Source of the DNA: an uncultured Pseudomonadota bacterium
GTDB taxonomy: Bacteria; Pseudomonadota; Gammaproteobacteria; Steroidobacterales; Steroidobacteraceae
NCBI GenBank assembly: GCA_946479515.1
Contig: CAMLGF010000006.1
Span: forward strand, 36,011 to 100,010
DNA length: 64,000 nucleotides
Reading direction: 5' to 3'
Shown: positions 18,640 to 27,855 of the stretch, piece after piece
Layout: each line of letters opens with the position of its first letter
How positions within the stretch are numbered: the stretch's first letter is position 1
Position numbers and translations under genes: made by a program
The notes under the pieces: model-generated
Told to the model about the DNA's origin: nothing
The model's database searches: none
The model's input: the letters and a program-made list of their open reading frames with translations, nothing else

Positions 18640-19251
18640 TCAGTGCGACAGCGCGCTGCGCGCCGCGGGGGCGGGCTCGATGCCGAGCTTGCGCAGGATG
18701 CGCCGCGAGCGCTCGCTGCCGGTCTTGACCCACAGCTCGTAGAGCCGCAGCCGGTCCTGCGCGGAGTGCTGATAGGCGCTCTCGCTGATTTCGTTGAGCG
18801 CGTCCACCACCGGTTGAAACTTCGCGGCCAGCTCGGCGAACACCTGCCGCAGCGTGCGTCCGCGGCCCGCGGGCACCGATTCGGCAAGTGCTCCGTAGGC
18901 GCTGCCACCCATGGCCACGTGATAGTCGATGTCCACGAGCTTGCGGGCGAAGCCGGCGGAGAAGAAGCCGGCGATGAACAACGACACGTCTCCGAGTCGC
19001 TGCAGGCCGCGGCAGCGGGCCTCGGGCGTGGGCGCCTCGAGCGCCTCGCCGAGCATCATGACCAATGGCTTGAGCCTGCCGCGGGATCTTTCGTCGCGCT
19101 CGTAGAGCGCGTCGGGATCGGAAAACAACGTGAGCACGTTGACGACGTATTGTTCGGTTTCGCCCTCGACCGCCACGTGCTGGTGTGAGAGAGCGTCGTG
19201 CAATGCGTCCTTGAAGAACTCCTTCAGGTTCGCAACCGGCTGGATGGACAT
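18640..19251 (-). CDS. Conserved-looking protein of unknown function, first gene of a pair
   Basis: 203 residues from the ATG at 19251 (MSIQPVANLKEFFKDALHDAL). Helical and soluble, with segments such as QRLGDVSLFIAGFFSAGF and DIDYHVAMGGSAYGALAE that look like conserved buried cores. The N-terminal part is acidic. It precedes the 219-residue gene by 14 bp. I recognise neither family; together they look like a two-gene cytosolic module. Frame extension to 19395 has no support. Confidence 0.65.
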   Translation of the reverse strand: MSIQPVANLKEFFKDALHDALSHQHVAVEGETEQYVVNVLTLFSDPDALYERDERSRGRLKPLVMMLGEALEAPTPEARCRGLQRLGDVSLFIAGFFSAGFARKLVDIDYHVAMGGSAYGALAESVPAGRGRTLRQVFAELAAKFQPVVDALNEISESAYQHSAQDRLRLYELWVKTGSERSRRILRKLGIEPAPAARSALSH

Positions 19252-19419
19252 GTTCACCCCGCTGAGCCTCCGTCTGGCAACCTCTGTAACGGCACCCCGT
19301 GGATTTATTGAGCGCGCGCGCCACGGGAGGTTCCGTGATGCATCAGTCGTTTTCGAGCTCGGCCATGCGTGCGCCGTTGGCAGCCACCGGGGCACACTGC
19401 TAACTACGTGCGAACGGGG

Positions 19420-20115
19420 TCACGTTTCGCCCAGCAGGGTCATCAGTTCGCCGACGTGCCTGACGCTCGCGTCCGCCGCGGGCAATGCCGCGGGCCACTG
19501 TTCGCCGGCGCGATTCACCCACACGGTGCGCATTCCGGCGGCTCGCGGGCCCACGACGTCCGCGTGCGGCTCGTCGCCTACAAACAGTATGTCCGCGGGC
19601 TCGAGTGTCAGTGCCTCGGCCAGCGCCGCGTAGGCGCGCGGGTGCGGCTTGGCGCATCCGAGATCGCAGGCGCTCAGGCTCACCTCGAAGTGATGGGCGA
19701 GCCCGATGCGCCCGAGATCGGCGTTGCCATTGCTGAGCGATGCCAGCCGGTAGCGCGAGCGCAGCTTCGCGAGCGCCGGCAGCGTCTCGGCAAACGGCGT
19801 GACCTGATTGCGCGCCGCATGCCAGGCCGCGAAGGCGTCGTGGGCGATGTCCCTGTCATAGCCCGCGGCGGCCGCGGCCCGCGCGAGGGTCTCGCGCCGC
19901 AGATAGGTGAGATCGTGGGCGCGATGCGGCTCGTCGCGCAACAGCTCGGCGCGCATCGCCTGCATCGCTTCCGCTGGAAATCTCTCGGGTATGCGTGGGT
20001 ACCGCTGGCGCAGCCAATCGGCGAGAATGCGCTCTGCGCGCAGCAGCACCGGCTCGATTTCCCAGAGCGTGTTGTCGAGATCGAAGCAGATCGCGCGCAA
20101 GGCGCCGAATGGCAT
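19420..20115 (-). CDS. HAD-superfamily (subclass IA) phosphatase, YigB-like
   Basis: 231 residues from the ATG at 20115. HAD motif I is CFDLDNTLWEIEP (nucleophile Asp and acid/base Asp two residues on), motif II SLSNGNAD, motif III the Lys of CAKPHP, and motif IV FVGDEPHADV. A helical cap domain lies between motifs I and II. The DLDNTLW variant and overall length resemble YigB, a flavin mononucleotide phosphatase, but the substrate is not certain. The start is divergent from a GST gene, 43 bp away. Confidence 0.88.
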   Translation of the reverse strand: MPFGALRAICFDLDNTLWEIEPVLLRAERILADWLRQRYPRIPERFPAEAMQAMRAELLRDEPHRAHDLTYLRRETLARAAAAAGYDRDIAHDAFAAWHAARNQVTPFAETLPALAKLRSRYRLASLSNGNADLGRIGLAHHFEVSLSACDLGCAKPHPRAYAALAEALTLEPADILFVGDEPHADVVGPRAAGMRTVWVNRAGEQWPAALPAADASVRHVGELMTLLGET

Positions 20116-20158
20116 GCGGCGCAGTGTACTGGGGTTCGCCTTGCAGGGGTCGTCACGC

Positions 20159-20812
20159 ATGACGCAATTGCTGCTGATCATCGGCAACAAGAACTATTCG
20201 TCCTGGTCGCTGCGGCCCTGGATTCTCCTCAAGCACCTGGGGCTGGAATTCGACGAGCGGCTCATTCCGCTGGACACCGCCGAATTCACGCGTGACATCG
20301 CCGCCCTCAGTCCGACGCGACGCGTGCCCGTGCTCAGGCACGGCTCGCTGCTGCTGTGGGATTCGCTGGCGATCTGCGAATACGCCTGCGAACTTGCCGG
20401 CGGGGGTTGGCCTCGCGAGCGCGAGGCACGCGCCGTGGCGCGCTCGGTTTGCGCCGAGATGCATGCCGGCTTCAGCATCCTGCGTTCACAATGGCCCATG
20501 AACGCGCGCGCACTGGGGCGACGGACCCCGACAAACCCGGAGCGCGCGGCGGATCTGGCCCGCATCGAGGACGTATGGGCGGAGTGCCGCCGCCGCTTCG
20601 GCGCGAACGGCCCCTGGCTGTTCGGGGAGTACACGGCGGCCGATGCGATGTATGCGCCCGTGGTGCTTCGCATGCGCACGTATGGCGCGCAGCTGCGCCC
20701 GGGCTCGGCCGAATACTCGGCCACCGTGCTCGGCGACGCGCACCTGCGGGCATGGCTGGCCGCGGCCGAAGCGGAGACCTGGACGATCGAAGCGTCCGAG
20801 ATCGGACGATAG
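20159..20812 (+). CDS. Glutathione S-transferase family protein
   Basis: 217 residues from the ATG at 20159. It begins MTQLLLIIGNKNYSSWSLRPW, typical of a bacterial GST subgroup, has the cis-Pro RRVPVL and DSLAICEYACE of the glutathione site, and the C-terminal motif PWLFGEYTAADAMYAPV. Only about 25% alike by eye to the other GST in the window, so the two are not recent duplicates. It precedes the S9 peptidase by 6 bp and is probably co-transcribed with it. Substrate unknown. Confidence 0.9.
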   Translation: MTQLLLIIGNKNYSSWSLRPWILLKHLGLEFDERLIPLDTAEFTRDIAALSPTRRVPVLRHGSLLLWDSLAICEYACELAGGGWPREREARAVARSVCAEMHAGFSILRSQWPMNARALGRRTPTNPERAADLARIEDVWAECRRRFGANGPWLFGEYTAADAMYAPVVLRMRTYGAQLRPGSAEYSATVLGDAHLRAWLAAAEAETWTIEASEIGR

Positions 20813-20818
20813 CTGGAG

Positions 20819-22870
20819 ATGCGAATGAAGAACTGGTTGATCCTCGCGGCCGCCGCCGCCTGCGCCTGCGGCTACTCTCTGGCCGTCACGGCGGCCCCGC
20901 TCACGCCGCACGATCTCAACAGCCTGATACGCGTCAGCGATCCGCAGGTGTCGCCCGACGGGCGCTACGTCGTGTACGTACAGCGCGAGACGGATTTCGA
21001 TGCCAACCGCGGGCGCAACGACCTGTGGCTCGTTGACCTAGAGGATCCGCGCGGCAAGCCGCGGCGGCTCACGCAACACTCTTCCAACGACACGCATCCG
21101 CGCTGGTCGGCGGACGGCGCGAGCATCTATTTCCTCTCGTCCCGCACCGGTGCCACGCAGGTGTGGCGCCTGCCCTTCAATGGCGGCGAAGCAGTGCAGA
21201 TCACCGCCTATCCGCTCGACGTGGGCACGTTCCGCTTCTCCGACGACGGCCGGCTGATCGCCCTGTCGATGGAAGTGTTCCCCGATTGCGGGGACCTGCA
21301 GTGCACGCGCGAGCGTCTGGAGGCGGCCGCGAAAAGCAAGGTGTCCGCGCGCCGATTCGACGAGCTGTTCGTGCGCCACTGGGATACCTGGAGCAATGGC
21401 ACGCGCAGCAACCTGTTCGTGGCGCCGGTGAAACCGGACGGCCGCGCCGGCGCCGCGGTCAATGTGTCGCAGCCGCTGCTCGCCGACGTCCCATCGAAGC
21501 CCTTTGGTGGCGACGAGGAATTCGCGTTCAGCCCCGACGGCACGCACATCGTGTTCAGCGCGCGCGTGGCCGGCCGCGAAGAGCCATGGTCGACCAATTT
21601 CGATCTGTATGAGGCAGCATCGGCCGGCGGCTCGGCGCCGAAGAATCTGACCGCGGACAATCCGGCGTGGGACACGCAGCCCGTGTTCCTGAAGAACGGC
21701 GACCTTGCCTGGCTGGCGATGGATCGGCCCGGGTTCGAAGCCGACCGCTTTCGCATCAAGCTGCGCCGGGGCACCGCGGTGCGCGACGTCGCCCGCGACT
21801 GGGACCGCTCCGTGCAACACCTGGCGGTGGCGCGCGACGGCCGCACCCTGCTTGCCACCGCCAGCGATCTCGGCCAGACGCCGCTGTTCGAAGTGGACCC
21901 GGCATCCGGCCGGGTGAGCAAGGTCTCCGGCCCCGGCGCCATCGGCGACTTCTCCCCGGCCAGGCGTGGCACCGTCGCGGTCTGGCACGACATCGCCACG
22001 CCGCCCGATCTCTATCTACTCACCGGGCGCGGCGCCGCGCGGCGGCTCACCCAGGTCAACGAGGCGCTGCTCGCGGAACGCTCGCTGGGCGGCTTCGAGC
22101 AGTTCACTTTCAAGGGCTGGAACGACGAGACCGTGCATGGCTACCTGGTGAACCCGCCCGATTTCTCCAGGACCGGCCGGTACCCGGTGGCCTTCGTCGT
22201 TCACGGCGGTCCGCAGGTGAGCTTCGGCAATCACTGGAACTGGCGATGGAACGTACAGGCATTCGCCGCGCGCGGCTATGCGGTGGTGTTCATCGACTTC
22301 CACGGGTCGCCGGGCTACGGGCAGGCGTTCACGGATTCCATCAGCCAACACTGGGGCGACCGGCCGTTCGAAGACCTGCAGAAAGGACTGGCGGCGGCGC
22401 TCACGAAATACCCCTGGCTCGACGGCTCGCGCGCCTGCTCGCTGGGAGCATCGTACGGCGGCTACATGCAGAACTGGATCGCCGGAAACTGGCCGGAGCG
22501 GTTCAAGTGCATCGTCAACCACGACGGCATCTTCGATGCGCGCATGATGTACTACACGACCGAAGAGCTGTGGTTCGCCGAGTGGGAAAACGGCGGCCCT
22601 TACCACCTGGCGCCGCAGATCCACGAGCGTTTCAACCCGGCGAACCACGTGTCGAAGTGGAAGACGCCCATGCTCGTGATCCACGGCGAGAGGGACTTCC
22701 GGGTGCCGTACACTCAGGGCATCGCCACGTTCACGGCCCTGCAGCGGCAGGGAGTCGAAAGCCGGCTGATCGTGTTCCCCGATGAGAATCACTGGGTGCT
22801 CAAGCCCGCCAACAGCGACTACTGGTACACCACGGTGCTCGACTGGCTGGACGCGCACACGCGGCGCTGA
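20819..22870 (+). CDS. S9 family (prolyl oligopeptidase/acylaminoacyl-type) exported peptidase
   Basis: 683 residues with a signal peptide (1-26, ending TAA-APL). The N-terminal part is a WD40-like beta-propeller with repeats such as QVSPDGRYVVYV and FAFSPDGTHIVFS; the C-terminal part is an alpha/beta hydrolase. Catalytic residues: Ser545 in GASYGGYMQNW, Asp626 in HGERDFRVPY and His658 in DENHWVLKP. The enzyme would cleave short peptides, removing dipeptides or acylated residues, in the periplasm. ATGs at 20819 and 20825 are both possible starts. Convergent with the lipoprotein gene 9 bp away. Confidence 0.94.
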   Translation: MRMKNWLILAAAAACACGYSLAVTAAPLTPHDLNSLIRVSDPQVSPDGRYVVYVQRETDFDANRGRNDLWLVDLEDPRGKPRRLTQHSSNDTHPRWSADGASIYFLSSRTGATQVWRLPFNGGEAVQITAYPLDVGTFRFSDDGRLIALSMEVFPDCGDLQCTRERLEAAAKSKVSARRFDELFVRHWDTWSNGTRSNLFVAPVKPDGRAGAAVNVSQPLLADVPSKPFGGDEEFAFSPDGTHIVFSARVAGREEPWSTNFDLYEAASAGGSAPKNLTADNPAWDTQPVFLKNGDLAWLAMDRPGFEADRFRIKLRRGTAVRDVARDWDRSVQHLAVARDGRTLLATASDLGQTPLFEVDPASGRVSKVSGPGAIGDFSPARRGTVAVWHDIATPPDLYLLTGRGAARRLTQVNEALLAERSLGGFEQFTFKGWNDETVHGYLVNPPDFSRTGRYPVAFVVHGGPQVSFGNHWNWRWNVQAFAARGYAVVFIDFHGSPGYGQAFTDSISQHWGDRPFEDLQKGLAAALTKYPWLDGSRACSLGASYGGYMQNWIAGNWPERFKCIVNHDGIFDARMMYYTTEELWFAEWENGGPYHLAPQIHERFNPANHVSKWKTPMLVIHGERDFRVPYTQGIATFTALQRQGVESRLIVFPDENHWVLKPANSDYWYTTVLDWLDAHTRR

Positions 22871-22879
22871 GCGGCGAAG

Positions 22880-23347
22880 CTACTTGCGGCGGAAGAATTC
22901 CGGCGGCGAACCGCCGCAGGAATAGCGCACCGAGTTGGCGTCTTCCGCGGGCTGGATGTCGCAGGTGCCCGCGGGCCGCACGTCCTTGGGCAGCAAGGCC
23001 GTGAACAGTTCGGGCTGTTCGCGCAGATTGCGCCACTGGCCTTCCTGCGTGAAGGTGAGCGCGCGCTGCACGATCTTCTTGCCGTCCGCGGAAAGCTCGA
23101 GGTTCAGCAGACGGCCGAACACTCCATGCGCATCACGCCGCTCGACGTACACGGCCTCGTCGGTGACCATGCGGGCGCGCACCGGCACGATGGTGAGCTC
23201 GGCACCGCTGTCGCTCTGCCAGACTCCGGCCGTCGCCTGTTTGAACTGTTCGACCGCAGCGCGGTTCTTCTTTTCCTGCGTGACACAGGCCACGAGGAAC
23301 ACGGCGGTCAGCGCCAGCGATGCGATGCGCAACGAAATCGGTCTCAT
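22880..23347 (-). CDS. Small lipoprotein of unknown function, third gene of the ATP-grasp operon
   Basis: 155 residues with a signal peptide and lipobox LVAC (Cys21). The mature part is mixed alpha/beta with TAGVWQSDSGAELTIVPVRARMV, resembling a small calycin-like or CpeT-like beta-barrel, but I cannot assign a family with confidence. Two Cys near the C-terminus (GTCDIQ and YSCGGS) could form a disulfide. The start is 6 bp after the stop of the ATP-grasp gene, so it belongs to that operon and places part of the system in the envelope. Confidence 0.7.
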   Translation of the reverse strand: MRPISLRIASLALTAVFLVACVTQEKKNRAAVEQFKQATAGVWQSDSGAELTIVPVRARMVTDEAVYVERRDAHGVFGRLLNLELSADGKKIVQRALTFTQEGQWRNLREQPELFTALLPKDVRPAGTCDIQPAEDANSVRYSCGGSPPEFFRRK

Positions 23348-23353
23348 GAGCCT

Positions 23354-24388
23354 TCATCCATAGTAGGCGCGCCACTCTGCCTGATATGCCGCGCCCAGCG
23401 CGAGCAGTTTTTCCAGCAGATCGGAGTAGCTCACGCCCGCGGCCTTGGCGGACTGCGCGAAATCCTCGTCGGCCGCGAGATTCGGGTTGGGGTTGGCCTC
23501 GATCACGTAGATCTGGCCCTCGGCGTTCATGCGGTAATCGATGCGCGCGCAGCCGGACAGGCCCAGCGACCGATAGACGCGACGCGACAGCTTGTCGAGC
23601 CGCGCGACCACGGTTGGCGGCAGATCCTTGGCCTCGTGCGTGTCGATGCCATGCCTTTTCTGGTACTTCTTGTCCCACTTCACGCGACGCGTGGCGATCC
23701 CGGCGCCGGATTCCGACATCGAGCCGAACTTCATTTCCCACACCGGCAGCCGCGTGAGCCGGTCATTGCCCATCACGCCCACGTACAGCTCGCGCCCTTC
23801 GATGTACTCCTCGACCAGTGCGTCGGTCTGCACCTGGTCGTGCACGAACTCGATGCGCTGCTTGAGCTGCTGCTTGTCGGTGACGATGGATGCCTGCGAA
23901 ATGCCAAGCGAAGCATCCTCGGTGGTCGACTTCACGAACAGCGGGTATTTGATCTTGCGCGGCAGCCTGAGCTTGATGCCCCGGCGGAACACCGCGAACT
24001 GCGGCGACGGGATGCGGTGGTAGCTCAGCAGCTGCTTGCACAGCGGTTTGTCGCGCGACAGCAGCAGCCCGCGCGGATTACAGCCCGTGTAGGGCTGGCG
24101 CAGCAGTTCGAGGAAGGCCACCACGTGCTGGTCGTAGGTGACGATGCCGTCGAACTCCTCCAGCAGGTTGAAGACGATCTCGGGCTTCCACTCGGTGATC
24201 ACCGAGCGCAGTTCCTCGACGGAGTCGGAAATGCCCAGGCAGCGCACCTCGTGCCCCGACTTCTTGAGGGTCGAGACCACGTCGTACTCGGTACGCCATT
24301 CTTCGATTTGTTTGTCGCTGTGCCCCTCGAGCGAATCGGGCGGGACCAGCGTTGAGTGCATCACGACCAGCGTGCGCAGACGCTTCAT
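23354..24388 (-). CDS. ATP-grasp ligase, D-Ala-D-Ala ligase-like
   Basis: 344 residues. An N-terminal pre-ATP-grasp Rossmann-like part (LRTLVVMHSTLVPP, then IVFNLLEEFDG) is followed by an ATP-grasp domain with the nucleotide-binding lysine region YPLFVKSTTEDASLGIS and the Mg-binding EANPNPN (297-303). This organisation is that of D-Ala-D-Ala ligase, which joins an acyl phosphate to an amine, but the D-Ala ligase substrate motifs are not obvious. The gene overlaps the upstream metallopeptidase gene by 4 bp (ATGA) and is followed by a lipoprotein. I infer an amide-forming enzyme acting on a dedicated small molecule or peptide, perhaps an envelope or storage amide. Confidence 0.85.
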   Translation of the reverse strand: MKRLRTLVVMHSTLVPPDSLEGHSDKQIEEWRTEYDVVSTLKKSGHEVRCLGISDSVEELRSVITEWKPEIVFNLLEEFDGIVTYDQHVVAFLELLRQPYTGCNPRGLLLSRDKPLCKQLLSYHRIPSPQFAVFRRGIKLRLPRKIKYPLFVKSTTEDASLGISQASIVTDKQQLKQRIEFVHDQVQTDALVEEYIEGRELYVGVMGNDRLTRLPVWEMKFGSMSESGAGIATRRVKWDKKYQKRHGIDTHEAKDLPPTVVARLDKLSRRVYRSLGLSGCARIDYRMNAEGQIYVIEANPNPNLAADEDFAQSAKAAGVSYSDLLEKLLALGAAYQAEWRAYYG

Positions 24389-25431
24389 AATGCGAGTGTC
24401 GGACTTTCACCCTGCGCATACAAGCGCGTTAGGTAGACGACCATCCACCGGGCGTGACGGAGGGTATCCCGACGGCTGCCGCGTACCCACAGGCGCAGCT
24501 TCTCGGCCCGCTCCACCACGATCTTGAGGATCTGTTCGACGCTGTAACGCTCGGCGTCCATCTCACGCATCGTGGCGTTCACCAGGTGCGACTCGTGCGC
24601 GCGCAGGAACGTACTGGCCCGGCGTGCATTGGCGCGCAGCTTCTCCGCGCAGAACACGCGCTCCAGCAGGTGATCCGTGACCGTGCGGCGATACATGCTG
24701 TGGCGTGCGAGCTTGCGCCGGTAGTGTTCGGCGAGCGTGCGGGTGTTTTCGCGCAGCGGCTCGATGACCTCGCGATTCCTCACCGGCGCGCGCGCGCCCC
24801 TCACGCTCCCGAGCAACTCGTCGACGAACTCGAGTTTGTGGAACGCCGGCCACTGCGCGTAAGTGCGCCGCCACGAGGAATTCGGCTTGAGCCACACGGC
24901 GAAGGTCTCGGCGAAATCCTCGCAGGGATGCGCCTGCGCGTACCACTCACCCAGGTGTTGCACGTATCGGCGACTGCCGGGCCGCGCCTTGTAGGTGTCC
25001 GGATAGGGCAGCGAGGCCGGGCCGAACACTTCCCGCCAGCGCTTTCGTCGGCGCAGCCGGTAGGCGGTGTCGATGGCGTGTCCCGCCTCGTGGCGCAGTA
25101 TGCGCATCGCGCTTTCCGCGCTGCCGCCTTCCACGTTGCGCATCATGCGCCGCTCGAGACGTTCGAGGCGCGGATGCGCCAGGTAGAAAGGCACGGCGAT
25201 TCCCGGCACGCCATCGGGAGAAAACCACTCCTCGGAGAGCCAGACGTGCGGGCGGAAACGGATGTCACGCTTGGCGAGCTCGCGATACAGGCGGCGCACG
25301 CGTTTCGCCAGCGGCGAGCGCTCGATCTTGAGCTTCAGATCGCAGAAGCGCAGGCCGAGCAATTGCTCGTCGGTCATTCGGGTCCAGGAGCGCGTGGCCC
25401 GCCGGACGCGGGTGGCACGCGTGGACGACAT
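24385..25431 (-). CDS. HEXXH zinc metallopeptidase of uncertain family, first gene of the ATP-grasp operon
   Basis: 348 residues, no signal peptide. Zinc motif HEAGHAIDTAYR at 114-125, with an acidic EDFAETFAVW at 171-180 providing the likely third ligand, as in gluzincin-type peptidases. The N- and C-termini are Arg-rich, and the first 18 residues may be dispensable: Met19 (25377, MTDEQLLGLRFCDL) is an alternative start. The stop overlaps the ATP-grasp start by 4 bp, so the two proteins are made in step. A peptidase paired with an amide-forming ligase suggests opposed or sequential processing of one substrate. I cannot name the peptidase family. Confidence 0.78.
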   Translation of the reverse strand: MSSTRATRVRRATRSWTRMTDEQLLGLRFCDLKLKIERSPLAKRVRRLYRELAKRDIRFRPHVWLSEEWFSPDGVPGIAVPFYLAHPRLERLERRMMRNVEGGSAESAMRILRHEAGHAIDTAYRLRRRKRWREVFGPASLPYPDTYKARPGSRRYVQHLGEWYAQAHPCEDFAETFAVWLKPNSSWRRTYAQWPAFHKLEFVDELLGSVRGARAPVRNREVIEPLRENTRTLAEHYRRKLARHSMYRRTVTDHLLERVFCAEKLRANARRASTFLRAHESHLVNATMREMDAERYSVEQILKIVVERAEKLRLWVRGSRRDTLRHARWMVVYLTRLYAQGESPTLAL

Positions 25432-25466
25432 GGCCCGACTTTAAGCGAGTCCGGTGGCTCCGGGAA

Positions 25467-27041
25467 TCAGCTTCCGAGGGTCACCAGCGCGTGGGTGAGA
25501 ACTCGATCCGCGGTGTCGATGACCACCTCTTTTTTCATCAGGCTGTTACGCCAGATTCCCGGAATTGCGCTCACACCGTGGTGCGCGCCGGCCAGGGCGC
25601 CATAGGTGGCGGTGACCACGTCCGCGTCCCGCCCGAGGTTGGCGGCGAGCAGCGCCCCTTCGCGGAAGCTGTCGGACTGGTGAAATGCCCAGAGCGCCGC
25701 TTCCAGAGCCTGAAGGATATGTCCGCCACCGGTGATGTCCGGGGGCATCCTGCGGGCATACGAGCCCTCGTAGACCGTGACCACTTCCAGGCGCGTGTTG
25801 GCATTTGCCCAGAGGTCTCGGGGCGGCTTGAGGATGGCCGATTTGTCCCGGCCCGCGAGCGCCAGGTGCATCATGGCGGCCAGCAAGCGCACGCAATCGA
25901 GCACCAGCGGCGCCTGGGCCGTGATGCGCGCGGCCTCCACTGCCCGGGCGACGGCGGTCGCGGCATCGGCGAAGAAATACATGACCACCGGCGCGACCCG
26001 CGACAGTGGGTCCTTGTCCAGCTGGTCAGGGTCATGCGACCCGGCAAAGGGCTGATGTTTGTAGAGGGCGGTGGCCAGCGAGCGGGCCACGTTCGCCGCG
26101 ATCCCCACGCACTGACCGGTGGCGCTGCCATGGCCTTCGCGCTGCCAGCGCGCGTATCGCTGCACCTGGTCCAGGGCATCGAAGCCCTCGCGCTCCAGCA
26201 GGCTGTCCGCCAGCAACAGGGCCATGGCCGTGTCGTCGGTCCAGGCGCCGCGCGGCAGATCGAATGGCCCACCACCCAGCAGATCGCCCACCTTTGCGAA
26301 GGTGCCCGGCTTGCGGAACTGGGTGTGAACGGCCAGCGCGTCGCCTACCGCCAATCCCATGAGGGCGCCCTGGAAGCGTTCGCGCAGGGTGCGCGCAGCG
26401 TCCAGAACGTCCGGTGCCTGCATGGGGTCGGGCTCCTGCTCGAGTGCGGCGCCGCGCAGCGACTCCGCGGGAGCGGACCTGGCCGCGGCCGGCGCCGCCT
26501 CGGGCCTGGTGGCGGCCGGCGCCGCCGGAACGGCCAAGCTCCAGCTCAGAATGAAGTCGCGTTGTTCGTCGGTCTCGGGCACGTCCGGCCAGGTGTGCGA
26601 GCGCTGGTTCTGCTGCCACAGCTCGTTGAGCCGCAGCAGCGCGGCATCGGGCGGCAGACCGCCATGCTCGATCAGGTGACAGCCGATGACCGTGCCGGTG
26701 CGACCGATTCCGGCGCGGCAGTGCACGTACACCCGCCTGCCCTGCCTGAGAAAGCCGTCCAGCGTGGCCAGTATCTGCGCCATGATCAGCGCATCGCCCG
26801 GGACACCATGATCGGTGATCGGCTTGCGGACATAGTGCACGCTGCCGGGTAGATAGATGTCGTAGGGCGGCAGCTCCTCGGCCTCGGTCAGGTCGATGAA
26901 CGCGTCGAAGCCCGCATCGAGGAATTTCTGGATGCGCGTCTCGGCTTCCTTCGGGGTCCTGCCGCCCGGATATCTTCCCGCCAGCAGCCGGTCGTCGATG
27001 ACCCAGTAAGATTCAGCGAGCGGTTTGCGAACTTTCGGCAT
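25467..27041 (-). CDS. Fusion: tyrosine/dual-specificity phosphatase + ADP-ribosylglycohydrolase
   Basis: 524 residues from the ATG at 27041. The N-terminal 165 residues are a protein tyrosine/dual-specificity phosphatase with the P-loop [10 protein letters not shown] (107-116; Cys108, Arg114) and an upstream general-acid loop (ITDHGVPGD). A Pro/Ala-rich linker (170-205) leads to an ADP-ribosylglycohydrolase domain (about 224-518) with [28 protein letters not shown] (267-276) and [17 protein letters not shown] (470-486), the metal-binding motifs of the DraG/ARH family. It should remove ADP-ribose from targets and dephosphorylate tyrosine or nucleotide-like substrates. The start overlaps the end of ttcA by 29 bp, so the genes are coupled. 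Confidence 0.92.
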   Translation of the reverse strand: MPKVRKPLAESYWVIDDRLLAGRYPGGRTPKEAETRIQKFLDAGFDAFIDLTEAEELPPYDIYLPGSVHYVRKPITDHGVPGDALIMAQILATLDGFLRQGRRVYVHCRAGIGRTGTVIGCHLIEHGGLPPDAALLRLNELWQQNQRSHTWPDVPETDEQRDFILSWSLAVPAAPAATRPEAAPAAARSAPAESLRGAALEQEPDPMQAPDVLDAARTLRERFQGALMGLAVGDALAVHTQFRKPGTFAKVGDLLGGGPFDLPRGAWTDDTAMALLLADSLLEREGFDALDQVQRYARWQREGHGSATGQCVGIAANVARSLATALYKHQPFAGSHDPDQLDKDPLSRVAPVVMYFFADAATAVARAVEAARITAQAPLVLDCVRLLAAMMHLALAGRDKSAILKPPRDLWANANTRLEVVTVYEGSYARRMPPDITGGGHILQALEAALWAFHQSDSFREGALLAANLGRDADVVTATYGALAGAHHGVSAIPGIWRNSLMKKEVVIDTADRVLTHALVTLGS

Positions 27042-27855
27042 CCAGATTCGCGAAGTCGAAGGCCCGGGGGTCCGCAAGGTGTGCCGTCTCCACGTTGCGC
27101 AACGCCGAGAAGATGGACTCCGTGCGGCCGGGATACTGCCCCTCCCACTCGGCCAGCATGCGCTTGACCTCCTTGCGCTGCGCGTTGTCCTGCGAGCCGC
27201 ACAACTTGCACGGAATGATGGGAAATGCGCGCGCCCGCGCGTAGCGCTCGATCTGCGACTCGGCCACATAGGCCAGCGGCCGGATCACGATGTGCCTGCC
27301 GTCCTCCGAGCGCAGCTTGGGGGCCATGGCCTTGAGCCGCCCACCGAAGAACAGGTTCAGGAACAGTGTTTCGACGATGTCGTCGCGATGGTGGCCCAGG
27401 GCGATCTTGGTGATGCCGTTCTCCGCAGCCCAGCGATAGAGCGCGCCGCGGCGCAATCGCGAGCACAGCCCGCACAGGGTCTTGCCCTCGGGGATCACCC
27501 GCTTCACCACGCTGTAGGTGTCCTGCTCGATCACGTGGAACGGCACGCCGAGCGCACGCAGGTAGTTCGGCAGCACTTCGGCGGGGAAGTCGGGCTGCTT
27601 CTGATCGAGATTGACCGCCACCAGATCGAAGTCGATGGGCGCGCTGCGCTTCAGCGAAAGCAGGATGTCCAGCAGCGTGTAAGAGTCCTTGCCGCCCGAC
27701 AGGCAGACCATGACGCGATCGCCGTCGGCGATCATCGCGTAGTCTTCGATGGCCTTGCCCACCAGGCCGCGCAAGTGCGCGCCCAGCTTCTTGGCCGTCT
27801 GCGACGGCCACTGCTGTGCCACGGCACGATCGAGGGCTTCAGGGCTGGCGTTCAT
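27013..27855 (-). CDS. ttcA: tRNA 2-thiocytidine biosynthesis protein TtcA
   Basis: 280 residues. The PP-loop [10 protein letters not shown] starts at 53 and the redox/cluster Cys pair is CGLC (128-131), with a further CKLC later ([10 protein letters not shown]). TtcA is an iron-sulfur enzyme that thiolates C32 in certain tRNAs using ATP. The ATG at 27855 overlaps the stop of the upstream membrane protein gene as ATGA, and the downstream phosphatase fusion overlaps its 3' end by 29 bp, so it sits in the middle of a tight operon. Confidence 0.97.
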   Translation of the reverse strand: MNASPEALDRAVAQQWPSQTAKKLGAHLRGLVGKAIEDYAMIADGDRVMVCLSGGKDSYTLLDILLSLKRSAPIDFDLVAVNLDQKQPDFPAEVLPNYLRALGVPFHVIEQDTYSVVKRVIPEGKTLCGLCSRLRRGALYRWAAENGITKIALGHHRDDIVETLFLNLFFGGRLKAMAPKLRSEDGRHIVIRPLAYVAESQIERYARARAFPIIPCKLCGSQDNAQRKEVKRMLAEWEGQYPGRTESIFSALRNVETAHLADPRAFDFANLDAESSQTAR

